Positions 26,638 through 36,292 of a DNA stretch of 64,000 nt are shown here, in pieces. A program made the translations under genes and the position numbers. The stretch comes from Flavobacterium hydatis. Lineage in GTDB: Bacteria > Bacteroidota > Bacteroidia > Flavobacteriales > Flavobacteriaceae. The stretch's first letter is position 1. Each line of letters opens with the position of its first letter. The stretch is from contig NZ_JPRM01000006.1 of the NCBI RefSeq assembly GCF_000737695.1, positions 62,001 to 126,000 on the forward strand, read 5' to 3'. The notes below the pieces were generated by a model. That model saw only the letters and a list, made by a program, of their open reading frames with translations. It searched no databases and had not been told where the DNA came from.

Positions 26638-27773
26638 TATTTAATGTCTCTAAATTGTTTTTGATGATTGAGTTGCCAAATATCATCTTTTTTAAGACAT
26701 TCTAGAAATAATTGATTACTATTTCCTTGACCAAAAACATCTTCTATATTTTGTATTTTATGTGAATCAATAATCGAAAGCGCTCTTTTAATTTCATTTT
26801 CAGAATAATCTATATTAATTATATCCGCATGAACAGCTCTATTCTGCTGACGTGTTCCGATATTAATAATCGGAATTCCATAATATGGAGCTTCTCTAAT
26901 CCCTGCACTACTATTGCCTATTATAAATTGGCTATTTTTTAATAATGTCAAAAAATACTCAAATCTTAGTGATGGAAAAATTCTGAATCTTTCGTTTTCT
27001 TTCAATCTTTCATATTCTTCAAGAACAAATTGGCTTCCTAAATCATTGTTCGGAAAAATCACTACATAATTATGATTGTCTTGCAGTAATGAAGTCACAA
27101 AGTTTTTTACATATTGCTGCATTTCCTTAATTTCGGTCGTGACTGGATGAAACATAACTATTGCATATTTTTCAAAATCAATTTTATAATATGCTTTAGC
27201 TATCTTCAAATCTGGTAACTGATCTGAAAACATAATATCAACATCTGGGGAACCAATTGTAAATATTGATTCTTTTATTTCTCCCATTTGTATCAATCTT
27301 TTCTGCGCTTGTTTGTTGGATACAAAATGTATATGACTTAATTTACTTACGCTATGGCGAATTAATTCATCAACAGTACCAGAAACTTCTCCGCCTTCTA
27401 TATGTGCAACTAAAATATTATTGAGAGATCCTACGATAGCACCTGCCAATGTTTCGACTCTATCTCCATGCACGACAATCATGTCTGGATTTACTTCCTT
27501 ACAATAAGCAGATAATCCTTCAATGGTTTTAGCTAGAGTTAAATCCATTGTTGTTTCATGAGTATGATTCTTGAATGTATGGATGTTTTTAAAATCACAT
27601 CTCTCTATTTCAATTAGTGTGTAACCATAAACTTCTTGTAAATGCATTCCTGTCACGAAAATATATACTTCGAAATTTTGTTGCTTTTCAAGCGCTTGAA
27701 TTAGTGATTTTATTTTACTAAAATCAGCACGAGTTCCTGTAAGAAATAGAATTTTTTTTATTGAATTACTCAA
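26637..27773 (-). CDS. neuC: UDP-GlcNAc (or UDP-diNAcBac) 2-epimerase, hydrolysing, NeuC/LegG family
   Basis: It hydrolyses and epimerises a UDP-2-acetamido sugar to free ManNAc or its 2,4-diacetamido-6-deoxy analogue, the substrate of NeuB-type synthases. It starts [20 protein letters not shown]. Further family motifs are [33 protein letters not shown] and [19 protein letters not shown]. Length (378) is right. It overlaps neuB by 8 bases. Sialic-acid and legionaminic-acid versions are homologous and cannot be told apart by eye. The bacillosamine-type genes in block B make the second reading possible. Confidence 0.93.
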   Translation of the reverse strand: MSNSIKKILFLTGTRADFSKIKSLIQALEKQQNFEVYIFVTGMHLQEVYGYTLIEIERCDFKNIHTFKNHTHETTMDLTLAKTIEGLSAYCKEVNPDMIVVHGDRVETLAGAIVGSLNNILVAHIEGGEVSGTVDELIRHSVSKLSHIHFVSNKQAQKRLIQMGEIKESIFTIGSPDVDIMFSDQLPDLKIAKAYYKIDFEKYAIVMFHPVTTEIKEMQQYVKNFVTSLLQDNHNYVVIFPNNDLGSQFVLEEYERLKENERFRIFPSLRFEYFLTLLKNSQFIIGNSSAGIREAPYYGIPIINIGTRQQNRAVHADIINIDYSENEIKRALSIIDSHKIQNIEDVFGQGNSNQLFLECLKKDDIWQLNHQKQFRDIK

Positions 27774-28806
27774 AATCTGAAAAATCTAATTGTTCATCAT
27801 TTTCAATATCTCTTAAAGCAATTTTTCCAATCAAATCATTAAAATGTTCTGCTAAGATCTTTCCTGTTCCAGGGCGCTTTACCCAAATATTTTCTTTCGA
27901 CAATATCTCTCCTTTTTTAATTGGGGTAATTGCGCAAACAGTTGCAAATGCAAAATCGATTGTTACTTGTTCTTCAAATGCTGGCTTTTTTGTTCCGCCG
28001 CGCATTAAAGCAATTTCTGCAGATGAAATAATTAATTCCTGACATGCTTTTTCGTCCATACTGCAAACAATATCTGGACCTGTACGTTGCATATGATCTG
28101 TAAAATGACGTTCTAAAATACTTGCACCGAGGGCAACAGCTCCCAAGCAAGCATTATTATTTAAGGTATGATCGCTTAGTCCAAAAATTTTATCAGGAAA
28201 AGCTTCATGCAATTCTACCATTGCTCCAAAACGTACCAGATGAATTGGTGTTGGATATAAATTTGTAGTATGTAAAAGCGCTACTGGAATATTGTGCTTA
28301 TCAAATATAGCAACAGCTTTTTGAACACTTTCTATCGTGTTCATACCTGTACTCAGAATAACTGGTTTACCAAAAGAAGCAATATGTTCTAATAATGGAT
28401 AATTATTACATTCTCCAGAACCAATCTTATAGGCTGGTATATCAAATTTCTGCAACCTGTTAGCCGCAGCACGAGAAAATGGGGTCGAAATAAAAATCAT
28501 CCCTTTACTTTCTACATAGTTTTTAAGCTCTAGTTCTTCTTCTTCATTTAGCGAGCAACGCTCCATTATTTCATAAATAGAAACATCTGCATTACCAGGA
28601 ATTACTTTTTTAGCAGCTCCACTCATTTCGTCTTCAACAATATGAGTCTGATGTTTTACAACTTCCACTCCAGCTCTTTTCGCTGCATCAACCATTTCCT
28701 TGGCTACCTGCAATGAGCCTTCATGATTAATTCCGATTTCAGCAATAACCAAAGGCGGGAAATCTAACCCAATTTTACGTCCTGCAATTTCTATGTATGG
28801 ATTCAT
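27766..28806 (-). CDS. neuB: N-acetylneuraminate / nonulosonate synthase NeuB
   Basis: It condenses a 2-acetamido hexose with phosphoenolpyruvate to a nine-carbon nonulosonic acid. The N-terminal TIM barrel carries [42 protein letters not shown] and [14 protein letters not shown]-terminal SAF (antifreeze-like) domain from about residue 285 ([20 protein letters not shown]) closes the active site. At 346 residues it is complete. The product could be N-acetylneuraminate or legionaminate. It lies 14 bases after neuA. Confidence 0.95.
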   Translation of the reverse strand: MNPYIEIAGRKIGLDFPPLVIAEIGINHEGSLQVAKEMVDAAKRAGVEVVKHQTHIVEDEMSGAAKKVIPGNADVSIYEIMERCSLNEEEELELKNYVESKGMIFISTPFSRAAANRLQKFDIPAYKIGSGECNNYPLLEHIASFGKPVILSTGMNTIESVQKAVAIFDKHNIPVALLHTTNLYPTPIHLVRFGAMVELHEAFPDKIFGLSDHTLNNNACLGAVALGASILERHFTDHMQRTGPDIVCSMDEKACQELIISSAEIALMRGGTKKPAFEEQVTIDFAFATVCAITPIKKGEILSKENIWVKRPGTGKILAEHFNDLIGKIALRDIENDEQLDFSDFE

Positions 28807-28820
28807 TAATAAGTTATGAA

Positions 28821-29492
28821 TTATAATTTTATATGTTTATTGTATAAGTATTCGGCGTAATCAAAATCTTCTTGAGTATCGATATCAATGTTAGCAAAAA
28901 TATGATCTATTTCAAATGGATATGCATTTTCAGAAATAATTATATTCTCAAGGATTAATCTTGCTTTTGTGATATAAAGTAATCCATTTTCAAAAAAAAG
29001 AGGCTCCATATCTTGGCTACGTTGTCCGATTTTATAATTAAAAGGTATGAATTTGTTGTCTGTTATCTTTCCTAATTTATTATGATTTCTGGTAATAGTA
29101 AACAAACTATCGCAATTTTGCTTTCCATAAATTTCAAATGTTTTTTTTAATAAATCTTCCGGACGAAGTGGATTCGTAGGTTGAAGTAAAATTACGTTTT
29201 CAACATCAGCGGAATCAATATTCTCCAAAACATGCTTTAACGCGGTAATAGTAGGCTCAAGATCTCCAGAAATAACTTCAGGTCGGTCTATTACTTTTGT
29301 TCCAAACTCTAAAGCAACTTGCTTAATTTCTATGTCGTTTGTAGAAACATAAACTTCATCGATAATTTCGCTATTTGCTTTAGCATACAAAATACTATGT
29401 GCTAACAAAGGAATTCCACCTATTAATTTTGTGTTTTTTTGTGGTAATCGTTTGGATCCTCCACGTGCTGGAATTATAGCGATGCTTTTCAT
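28821..29492 (-). CDS. neuA: CMP-nonulosonate (acylneuraminate) cytidylyltransferase
   Basis: It activates the nonulosonic acid with CTP to the CMP-sugar donor. The N-terminus is [17 protein letters not shown], the CTP-binding signature. [14 protein letters not shown] and [15 protein letters not shown] at the end are also family features. At 223 residues it is the short form without extra esterase domain. It opens the neuA-neuB-neuC set, which is transcribed neuA first, opposite to some known orders. The gap to the upstream GT2 gene is one base. Confidence 0.94.
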   Translation of the reverse strand: MKSIAIIPARGGSKRLPQKNTKLIGGIPLLAHSILYAKANSEIIDEVYVSTNDIEIKQVALEFGTKVIDRPEVISGDLEPTITALKHVLENIDSADVENVILLQPTNPLRPEDLLKKTFEIYGKQNCDSLFTITRNHNKLGKITDNKFIPFNYKIGQRSQDMEPLFFENGLLYITKARLILENIIISENAYPFEIDHIFANIDIDTQEDFDYAEYLYNKHIKL

Positions 29493-29493
29493 C

Positions 29494-30378
29494 TTAAAAT
29501 TTTAAACTTGATAGTTTTCTCATTTTTACAATCACATTCTTATCAACAGGTTTTCGATATTTTAAAATTTTTGGAATATTAGTTAACACCACAAAAATAG
29601 TTTTTAAATATATTTTACAATACTCAAAATCACTTAAAGCATATTTTTTAAAATTATGCCTATATAATTTTAAAATACTCATTAAAGGGCGAGGATAATA
29701 GACCAAAAAATAATAAGTTGCATTTTTTAATTGTCTTCCAAATCTAAAATAATTCTGCTTTACTAATTTTCTTTGTTCTTTATTAACTCTATGATTTACT
29801 TTAATTTCATTAGAATATAATATATCGAATCCTTTTGCTAAAACTTCAATAGATAGACAAGACTCTTCGCCATAAATATCAATCCATACCGGAAAACCAT
29901 TAGTCTGATTATAAACAGACTTTCGAATAGCAAATCCACAGCCTATAAACTCAGAAGAAAGAAATTCTTTTTTCTCTTTTTCAGCTTGCTTTAATGCTTC
30001 AATATCGGACGGATAAATTCCTTTTATTTCTTCAAATGCAAGAATCCCTACGTTTGGATATTTATTAAATAAAGTTTCAATTTTAAATAAAAAATCTTGG
30101 TTTAATGGATGTGCATCATCATCTAAACCAATCAAGATTTCAGAAACTGCTAATGGATAAATTTGATGTCTGGCTGCCGAAGCTCCTATCGATTTTGGAG
30201 AGATAAACCATCTCACCCAAGTTAATTCATTTTGCAAACCTGCAGAATCGTCTGTACATCCATCCAGAAAAACTAAGACCTCAACTTTAGTCTTATCGAT
30301 TAATGAGTCTAGAATATATAGCGTTTTGAATAAATCTGCTTTTCGATTTTTTGATACTATGAGTATTGAAGCTTGCAT
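29494..30378 (-). CDS. Glycosyltransferase family 2 (GT-A)
   Basis: A 294-residue GT2 that starts MQASILIVSKNRKADLFKTL. It has VLVFLDGCTDDSAG at the nucleotide site, LIGLDDDAHPLNQDF as the DxD motif, and IYGEESCLSIEVLAKG at the acceptor side. A hydrophobic C-terminal helix (LKTIFVVLTNIPKIL) may touch the membrane. It sits immediately upstream of neuA, with one base between stop and start, and could add a sugar next to the nonulosonate. Specificity is unknown. Confidence 0.88.
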   Translation of the reverse strand: MQASILIVSKNRKADLFKTLYILDSLIDKTKVEVLVFLDGCTDDSAGLQNELTWVRWFISPKSIGASAARHQIYPLAVSEILIGLDDDAHPLNQDFLFKIETLFNKYPNVGILAFEEIKGIYPSDIEALKQAEKEKKEFLSSEFIGCGFAIRKSVYNQTNGFPVWIDIYGEESCLSIEVLAKGFDILYSNEIKVNHRVNKEQRKLVKQNYFRFGRQLKNATYYFLVYYPRPLMSILKLYRHNFKKYALSDFEYCKIYLKTIFVVLTNIPKILKYRKPVDKNVIVKMRKLSSLKF

Positions 30379-31392
30379 CTAATATTTTTCAACCATGTTA
30401 TATGGTAATTTTTTCCATTTCAGAAATAATTTTGCCGTCCATTTTATTGAAATAAATTTTATAAAAATTCTGTTTTTAATAAAATACAACATACTATTTA
30501 ATCTCCTTTTTTCTACAAAATCAAATTGAGGAATTTTATACTCTCTTTCTATCTGATTTGATTCTTCTAGCATCCAATCCTCAATAACATTTCCCATATG
30601 ATAGGCATAATTATCTTGGGTAGTCAAACGCCAATAATCTTTTTTTAATGGTAATTTATCCAAATATCTCTCACTATCTCCTCCCATTTTATAACTAATA
30701 AAGGATATTAATTCTCCGAATATATCTTTTTTATAAGTTGCAACAAAATGTCCCGAACCAACCAAAACATTCAGATCCTTTTTAACTTCTATTCCTAGAT
30801 TAAATTTTAAATAATCCTGATTATAACTTCTGTCCCAACCAATACTATCATAAAACCGAATTAAGGCTTCTTTATTTTTTACAGGAATAAGTTTTAATTT
30901 CTTATTAAATAAATTATCAAAAATGACGTTACCACAATAATGTTCATACATTTTAAACTGAGGCACAATACCTACTACTCCAGCATCTGGTACAGTGGTA
31001 AAAACTCTCGATGTTTCGACTTGCCAGTTAGGTAAGAACATTACATCAGAATCTGAAATAGTAACTAATTCTATATTGTTACCCGCTAAACCTTTTAGTA
31101 TTGCATTGAGTTTCCCGATATTTTCTGTATGAATAATTTCTTGTATTTTATCTTGTTTAAAGAGCAAATCTAAATATTCAGCAATAACGATATCACTCCC
31201 ATTGTTAATAATCGTAATAAATGTTTTTTTATGTACTGTACAAAAAAGTGAATTAAGGCATAGTTTTAAAATTTCAAAACTATCTTTAAAATATCCTTCT
31301 TGATTTGGGATATAAACCGGAATTATCACCTGATGAAGATATTCTGATTTTGGCAAAACCTGGTCTTTATGTGGATTAAATCCTATTCGCAT
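30379..31392 (-). CDS. Glycosyltransferase (GT-A, GT2-like)
   Basis: A 337-residue GT-A protein. The first strand is offset by about 22 residues (HQVIIPVYIPNQEGYFKD), then ITIINNGSDIVIAEYL, NIGKLNAILKGLAGN and the DxD region LVTISDSDVMFLPNWQ, in which DSD replaces the usual DDD. It ends with a basic, aromatic tail that may bind the membrane. Donor and acceptor cannot be told. It directly abuts the following GT2 gene without a gap. Confidence 0.82.
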   Translation of the reverse strand: MRIGFNPHKDQVLPKSEYLHQVIIPVYIPNQEGYFKDSFEILKLCLNSLFCTVHKKTFITIINNGSDIVIAEYLDLLFKQDKIQEIIHTENIGKLNAILKGLAGNNIELVTISDSDVMFLPNWQVETSRVFTTVPDAGVVGIVPQFKMYEHYCGNVIFDNLFNKKLKLIPVKNKEALIRFYDSIGWDRSYNQDYLKFNLGIEVKKDLNVLVGSGHFVATYKKDIFGELISFISYKMGGDSERYLDKLPLKKDYWRLTTQDNYAYHMGNVIEDWMLEESNQIEREYKIPQFDFVEKRRLNSMLYFIKNRIFIKFISIKWTAKLFLKWKKLPYNMVEKY

Positions 31393-31404
31393 TTTATTAA
31401 AAGA

Positions 31405-32283
31405 TTAATCTAAATTTTTATTAGCATGATCAATATCAATACAATCTTTGATATTTTTTCTTGCATTTTCTCCCTTTAAAAATACATAATCGGCGCTACC
31501 ATTAAAATCATTTACTCTGTATAAACTATTATCATCAATTATTTTATAGAGCTCATCGAAATTATTTTTTTGTAAATTACTTATAATTTCATTGCAAGTC
31601 GAAAGCCCATTGTTCTCTTCTAAAAGTTCAATTATTAATATACAATTTTCCGTCTGACTAAAAACTTCTTTTGCGCCATCAATTACTTCCTTCTCATAAC
31701 CTTCTACATCTATTTTTATAATTAAATTATCACACTTAATATTATCTTTAAAAACATCTAACGTTGATATTGGAATAGTTATTTTTTTATGACTCCCTTC
31801 AAAATTATTTTTTAAGGAATGCTTTCCTTTATTCCATCCCTCATTAATATTTAAAGTTTTATTTTCTGAAAGATTTCCTAGTCCCATTTTAAACGGTCTT
31901 ATATTGATAAAATCATTCAAAATAATATTTTTAACGAACTGCTGATAATTAAAATACTCTGGCTCGAATGAATAAATCTCGATATCAGAATTTGAGCTTG
32001 CAGCTGTTAATGAATGTAATCCGATATTTGCCCCAATATCAATGAAGTCATATCCCTTGAAAGCATAAGTTTTTATCAATTTCAAAACCATTACTTCATT
32101 ATAATCACCAAAAACAACCCCTGATTCTATAGATGTTTTTATTCCCGCCTGAACAATAAAGCCATTAAAAAAGATTTTAATCTTATCTTTCCCAACTATT
32201 CTTTTAATTAAATTTCTTAAGAAGTTACTTCTTTTAAAATTCTTGTATACATAAATCAGTAATCGCGCAATATTTTCTTTCAT
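31405..32283 (-). CDS. FkbM-family SAM-dependent methyltransferase
   Basis: The protein of 292 residues has the FkbM pattern: motif I FIDIGANIGLHSLTAAS near residue 80, YSFEPEYFNYQQFVKN for motif II, and LIIKIDVEGYEKEVIDGA as the conserved C-terminal block. FkbM-type enzymes O-methylate hydroxyls of sugars or other small molecules. Placed among glycosyltransferases, it probably adds a methyl group to a sugar of the block A glycan, perhaps as a chain-end cap, which would fit ABC-dependent export. The capping role is inference. Confidence 0.88.
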   Translation of the reverse strand: MKENIARLLIYVYKNFKRSNFLRNLIKRIVGKDKIKIFFNGFIVQAGIKTSIESGVVFGDYNEVMVLKLIKTYAFKGYDFIDIGANIGLHSLTAASSNSDIEIYSFEPEYFNYQQFVKNIILNDFINIRPFKMGLGNLSENKTLNINEGWNKGKHSLKNNFEGSHKKITIPISTLDVFKDNIKCDNLIIKIDVEGYEKEVIDGAKEVFSQTENCILIIELLEENNGLSTCNEIISNLQKNNFDELYKIIDDNSLYRVNDFNGSADYVFLKGENARKNIKDCIDIDHANKNLD

Positions 32284-32291
32284 ATAAAATA

Positions 32292-33491
32292 TTAAGTTAA
32301 AACATTATTCAACATTTTCTCAAAGTTTTCGTCACTAAAATAATCTCCAAATGGCTCAACTAATTGTTTATTTGAATAATTTTCAACAATCTTAAGTAAT
32401 TTCTCTTTTATCTCAATTGAGTTATTAGAACTCGCAATGTAATCTTCTTTTTTTATTATCTTTCTTAATTCGCACTCTGATGGCAACAAAGCTAAAATAG
32501 GTTTGTTTAAAGAAGCAACAAAGGGTGCTTTTCCTAACAAAATATTACTATAGTCTAAATAACTTTCTACAATAATGATTATATCTGATTGACAAATTTG
32601 TTCATTTGCGGAATTAGAAAAACTCAATGCGTCTAATATGTGAATATTTTCATGATTGTGATACTTTTCTTTTAAACGATTATTTTCAGAGCTTTTCAAT
32701 CGGAAAACTATCTCTACATTTTCTTTAAAACTCTCATTCTCCTCAGATAATTCTGCAAAAGCATCCAACAAAATATCGACATTCCTTCCAAATTGTAGCC
32801 CTCCATGATAGGAGATTGATATTGCTTTTTCTTTTTTCCTAACCAAAGAATTATCTGCCAAATCAAAAGCCTTTCCATCGTATTGATGTGGTAAAGTATA
32901 AAACTTTTTATGGTTACCATAAATAATTTGTAAATCTTTAGAGAGTAAAGTTGATGGTGTCATACAAGCCTTAGCTTGTTGAACAACTTCATACATTTCT
33001 TGAAAATCTAAAAGTTCTCGTGTGCTTAATGTTTTATCTGAACTTGTATCAAAGAAAAACGGATACGGATCATGAAAATTAATAATCGCTTTCTTTAATA
33101 TTGGCAAATCTTTTGAAGCTAAAATCGTTTCGTATTCTAATCCTGAACTTCTTATAAAAATATAATCATATTCTTTATATTTAATATCTTCAATAACTCT
33201 TCTAAATTGATTTAAATAAAAAGTCTTATAAATTGATTTAACAAATACTCTCCTATATAAAGCATTCGTTAATTTAATATAATAAGGCGGTTTTCTTTTT
33301 ATCATATGCTCTGATATAGAATTCGCACTCAGTAGTTCTTTATCATATTGATGCTCGTATCCCATCAAATAAGAAATATCAATCACTGCTTCTGGATATA
33401 ATTTCCTTAATTTTAAAATAAAAGATCGCGATACAACTCCTTCACTTGTACCCGAAATTCTTAAATCTTGTACAATAATTAAAATTTTCAT
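32292..33491 (-). CDS. Putative glycosyltransferase (GT-B)
   Basis: A 399-residue protein beginning MKILIIVQDLRISGTSEG. The C-terminal half shows ISISYHGGLQFGRNVDILLDA, IEIVFRLKSSENN-like strands and QSDIIIIVESYLDYSNILLGK, followed by ASLNKPILALLPSECELR, the layout of the sugar-nucleotide domain of GT-B enzymes. The textbook E-x7-E motif is changed, so I do not assign a numbered family. It overlaps the upstream GT2 by 4 bases. Function is inferred from fold-like pattern and position. Confidence 0.7.
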   Translation of the reverse strand: MKILIIVQDLRISGTSEGVVSRSFILKLRKLYPEAVIDISYLMGYEHQYDKELLSANSISEHMIKRKPPYYIKLTNALYRRVFVKSIYKTFYLNQFRRVIEDIKYKEYDYIFIRSSGLEYETILASKDLPILKKAIINFHDPYPFFFDTSSDKTLSTRELLDFQEMYEVVQQAKACMTPSTLLSKDLQIIYGNHKKFYTLPHQYDGKAFDLADNSLVRKKEKAISISYHGGLQFGRNVDILLDAFAELSEENESFKENVEIVFRLKSSENNRLKEKYHNHENIHILDALSFSNSANEQICQSDIIIIVESYLDYSNILLGKAPFVASLNKPILALLPSECELRKIIKKEDYIASSNNSIEIKEKLLKIVENYSNKQLVEPFGDYFSDENFEKMLNNVLT

Positions 33492-34384
33492 TTTATACTC
33501 TTTTTAATTTTGAAACCTAGAGATAAAAATCGTTTTATCTGAAAAAACTTAAAATATAAATAAAACAATTTCACCCAATAAATAGCGTGTTTTTTATTGT
33601 CTAAAATTGTCTTTTCAAATCTATCAAAAAGAATATCAATAAGTTCTTTAGACAATTTATGGGTTTGCTCTTGTAATAAATAGAAATAGAATTGAAAAGT
33701 TGCATTGTTTTTTATAATCAAATTATCTTTTTTACTTGTAATATTCATCCCACTTAATCTAAAGCATACTATTGCTTCATTAATCGTAAATATGTTATTC
33801 CATCTAGAAAACTCCAGAACCGCCAAAAGATCACTATTCCATGCCAATGGAAAATCCTTGAATTTAATCTGTTCTATAATTTCCTTCTCGAAGATATATT
33901 CACTCAAAGAACTTCTTGTTCCTCCATTTAATTTTCGCATTAAAAAATCACCTGTGCTTTCTATTTTAGGATGCGAATAATTTTCTGAAATTGAATCTCC
34001 TTTGTCATTTATTACTCTGGTTGAAAATCTTATGGCACTAATTTTTAAAGCTTCTATTTCTTCTAGGTTTTTATAAAAAGATGCTACACAATTATTCTCT
34101 AAAACATCATCATCTCCTAAAATCATTAGCCACTTTTCGTAATTAATCATTATCATACAACGTTCCCATTGCTTCACCAAAGATATACCTCCTAGGTTAT
34201 CTTCAAAATGATGGTACTCAAAATTGAAGTGGTTCTTATAAAGCTCTAATAAATAGGATGGACTCTCTGGACTCGCATCATCTCCAATATATACTTTAAA
34301 TCTTTGGTCAGTTTGATTTGCCAAAGATTCTAAAGTTTCTCGGAAAAATTCGAGTTTATAATAAGGAATTACAATTGCTAGCAT
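33488..34384 (-). CDS. Glycosyltransferase family 2 (GT-A)
   Basis: A 298-residue GT2. The first strand is MLAIVIPYYKLEFFRETLES. The donor site is VYIGDDASPESPSY, and the metal motif is LMILGDDDVLENNCV. A basic C-terminal tail (KRFLSLGFKIKKSIK) may bind the membrane. Its reading frame is complete and overlaps the next gene by 4 bases. Substrate unknown. Confidence 0.88.
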   Translation of the reverse strand: MLAIVIPYYKLEFFRETLESLANQTDQRFKVYIGDDASPESPSYLLELYKNHFNFEYHHFEDNLGGISLVKQWERCMIMINYEKWLMILGDDDVLENNCVASFYKNLEEIEALKISAIRFSTRVINDKGDSISENYSHPKIESTGDFLMRKLNGGTRSSLSEYIFEKEIIEQIKFKDFPLAWNSDLLAVLEFSRWNNIFTINEAIVCFRLSGMNITSKKDNLIIKNNATFQFYFYLLQEQTHKLSKELIDILFDRFEKTILDNKKHAIYWVKLFYLYFKFFQIKRFLSLGFKIKKSIK

Positions 34385-34403
34385 AAATTTTAAAAACGTA
34401 TAA

Positions 34404-35321
34404 TTATCTAGCTTTTAATTTTAGGACAACAGCAACTAAATACTCAGATACTCCTACCATTCCTATCTTTTTCAAACCTTTTTTAATTAATAAACTTATT
34501 TGATAACTATTAGAATTTTTGGTGTCGTTATATTTTTTTACAAAATGACTACTTTTTTTATAAAATCTCGAAATTAAAACAACTGATAGTTTATGATATT
34601 CTTCTTCTGTCAAATAGATTTTAAAATATTCATAAGCTCGTATAAAATCAGGAAGTAAATCTTTTGTCATTGTCATACTATCAGGATTTCTTCTATAAAG
34701 AGACAAAGGCTCGTCTATAAAAACTACTTTACAATCTCTATAAAATATTCTTACCCACATAATCCAATCTTCTTTGGCTTTTAAGTTCTCAGGAAATCTA
34801 AAATTTTCGAATAAAGAAGCTTTAAAAAAACCACAATGTATCGGAATCGTAAATGACTCTTCCCATTGATATAGTAAACTTTCGAAATTAAATAATTCTG
34901 CATTCAAATTACAATACGGAACTGAAGATACATTAACATTATCTATAAACATCCTAAAGTTGGAAACTACAACTTTTACATCCTTATTTTCTACAACATT
35001 CAGATGTTTTAATGACAACTCCAATTTTGTTTTAACTATATAATCATCTGAATCAAGAAATTGAATATAATTCCCTTTTGCATTTTCTAATCCAAAATTT
35101 CTTGCACTGCTTAATCCTCCATTCTCTTTTTTTAAATAAACAAAACGCGAGTCTTTTTCAGTCCATTTTTCAGCAATTTCTTCTGTATGATCTAATGAAC
35201 CATCATTTATAATAATACACTCCCAATTAGCATACGTTTGATTAAATATTGATTGAAGAGCTTCATCTAAATATTGAGCTTGGTTATAACAAGGGATAAT
35301 TACGGAAACTAACTGACTCAT
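34404..35321 (-). CDS. Glycosyltransferase family 2, third copy of a tandem set
   Basis: A 305-residue GT2 starting MSQLVSVIIPCYNQAQYLDE, with ECIIINDGSLDHTEEIAE, SARNFGLENAKGNYIQ and the FLDSDDYI metal motif. It is clearly paralogous to the two genes upstream of it (35318-36292 and 36289-37254). The similarity is strongest in the first 110 residues, while the acceptor-side halves have diverged. The junction with its upstream neighbour uses the same ATGA overlap and a 15-base identical sequence seen at the previous junction. It probably adds a different sugar or linkage. Confidence 0.9.
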   Translation of the reverse strand: MSQLVSVIIPCYNQAQYLDEALQSIFNQTYANWECIIINDGSLDHTEEIAEKWTEKDSRFVYLKKENGGLSSARNFGLENAKGNYIQFLDSDDYIVKTKLELSLKHLNVVENKDVKVVVSNFRMFIDNVNVSSVPYCNLNAELFNFESLLYQWEESFTIPIHCGFFKASLFENFRFPENLKAKEDWIMWVRIFYRDCKVVFIDEPLSLYRRNPDSMTMTKDLLPDFIRAYEYFKIYLTEEEYHKLSVVLISRFYKKSSHFVKKYNDTKNSNSYQISLLIKKGLKKIGMVGVSEYLVAVVLKLKAR

Positions 35322-36292
35322 ACTAAAGCATTATCTTGTTTAATATATTTTTTTGCTAATCTATAAAAGCCCAAACCTTTAGCCTTTTCAATATTTAAAA
35401 TTTTATAAAAAATTAATATAGGTATTATGCTTTTTTGCTTAAAATTAAGAATTCCTGAAAAAAGAAATAAAGCATAAAACTTACAAGTATAACTTAAATT
35501 TGTCTTAAGTAAAACTTCTATTCTGTAAAAATTCAAAGCATAATCCCTCATTTGTTTTGGATAATGCTTTAAATAGAGAGATAATAAATAATATGTTGTT
35601 TTTAATAATTTTGAATGATTTTCTTCATTATTTATTTTATCAACATCTTTTCTATAAAAATTGTCACTACCTAAATTATTAGATGTTATTGACTTTAAAT
35701 TATTTTTAAAAGCTCTTATGTGTAATTCTGGATCTTCTAAAACATCTATTTTTTCATCAAACCCTCCTAAAGATTTTATACTATCAGTTTTCCATAAAAC
35801 ACTTGAAACACAAAAAGGATATGAACCTCCTAAAAACAAATTCAAGTAATTTTCATCAGAATATAATTCAAGTTCAGAATTAAAAATCTTATTTAAGTCT
35901 CCAATTTTTTTATTAAACAATTCCGTTTTAAAAATAAAGAAATCATATTTTAAATTATTACTGGCAAAGTCTAAACGATTAGATAAACAATCAAAAGATA
36001 ATAAGTCATCAGAATCCAAAAAAAGTATAAAATGACCTCTTGCATTTTCAATACCAAAATTTCTAGAGGATGAAGGCCCTTTGCTTTTTTCTTTTGGTCG
36101 TCTGAAAAATTTAAATCTTTTATCTCCTTTTATATACTCATTCAGAAGTTTTTCGGTAGTATCAATCGAACCATCATCTATAACAATACATTCCCAATTT
36201 TCATAAGTTTGTGCCAAAACACTATTAAGAGTTTCACTAATAATATTTACTCGATTATAGGTGGGTATGATTATCGATACTAATTGACTCAT
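35318..36292 (-). CDS. Glycosyltransferase family 2, second copy of a tandem set
   Basis: A 324-residue GT2 starting MSQLVSIIIPTYNRVNIISE, with WECIVIDDGSIDTTEKLL, SSRNFGIENARGHFI and the FLDSDDLL metal motif. It resembles both flanking paralogues in the nucleotide-binding half (NWECI and NTYNR-type strands), while residues 120-324 differ. It ends with LV and a TGA that overlaps the ATG of the next gene. The product is cytoplasmic and probably membrane-peripheral, with unknown donor. Confidence 0.9.
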   Translation of the reverse strand: MSQLVSIIIPTYNRVNIISETLNSVLAQTYENWECIVIDDGSIDTTEKLLNEYIKGDKRFKFFRRPKEKSKGPSSSRNFGIENARGHFILFLDSDDLLSFDCLSNRLDFASNNLKYDFFIFKTELFNKKIGDLNKIFNSELELYSDENYLNLFLGGSYPFCVSSVLWKTDSIKSLGGFDEKIDVLEDPELHIRAFKNNLKSITSNNLGSDNFYRKDVDKINNEENHSKLLKTTYYLLSLYLKHYPKQMRDYALNFYRIEVLLKTNLSYTCKFYALFLFSGILNFKQKSIIPILIFYKILNIEKAKGLGFYRLAKKYIKQDNALV

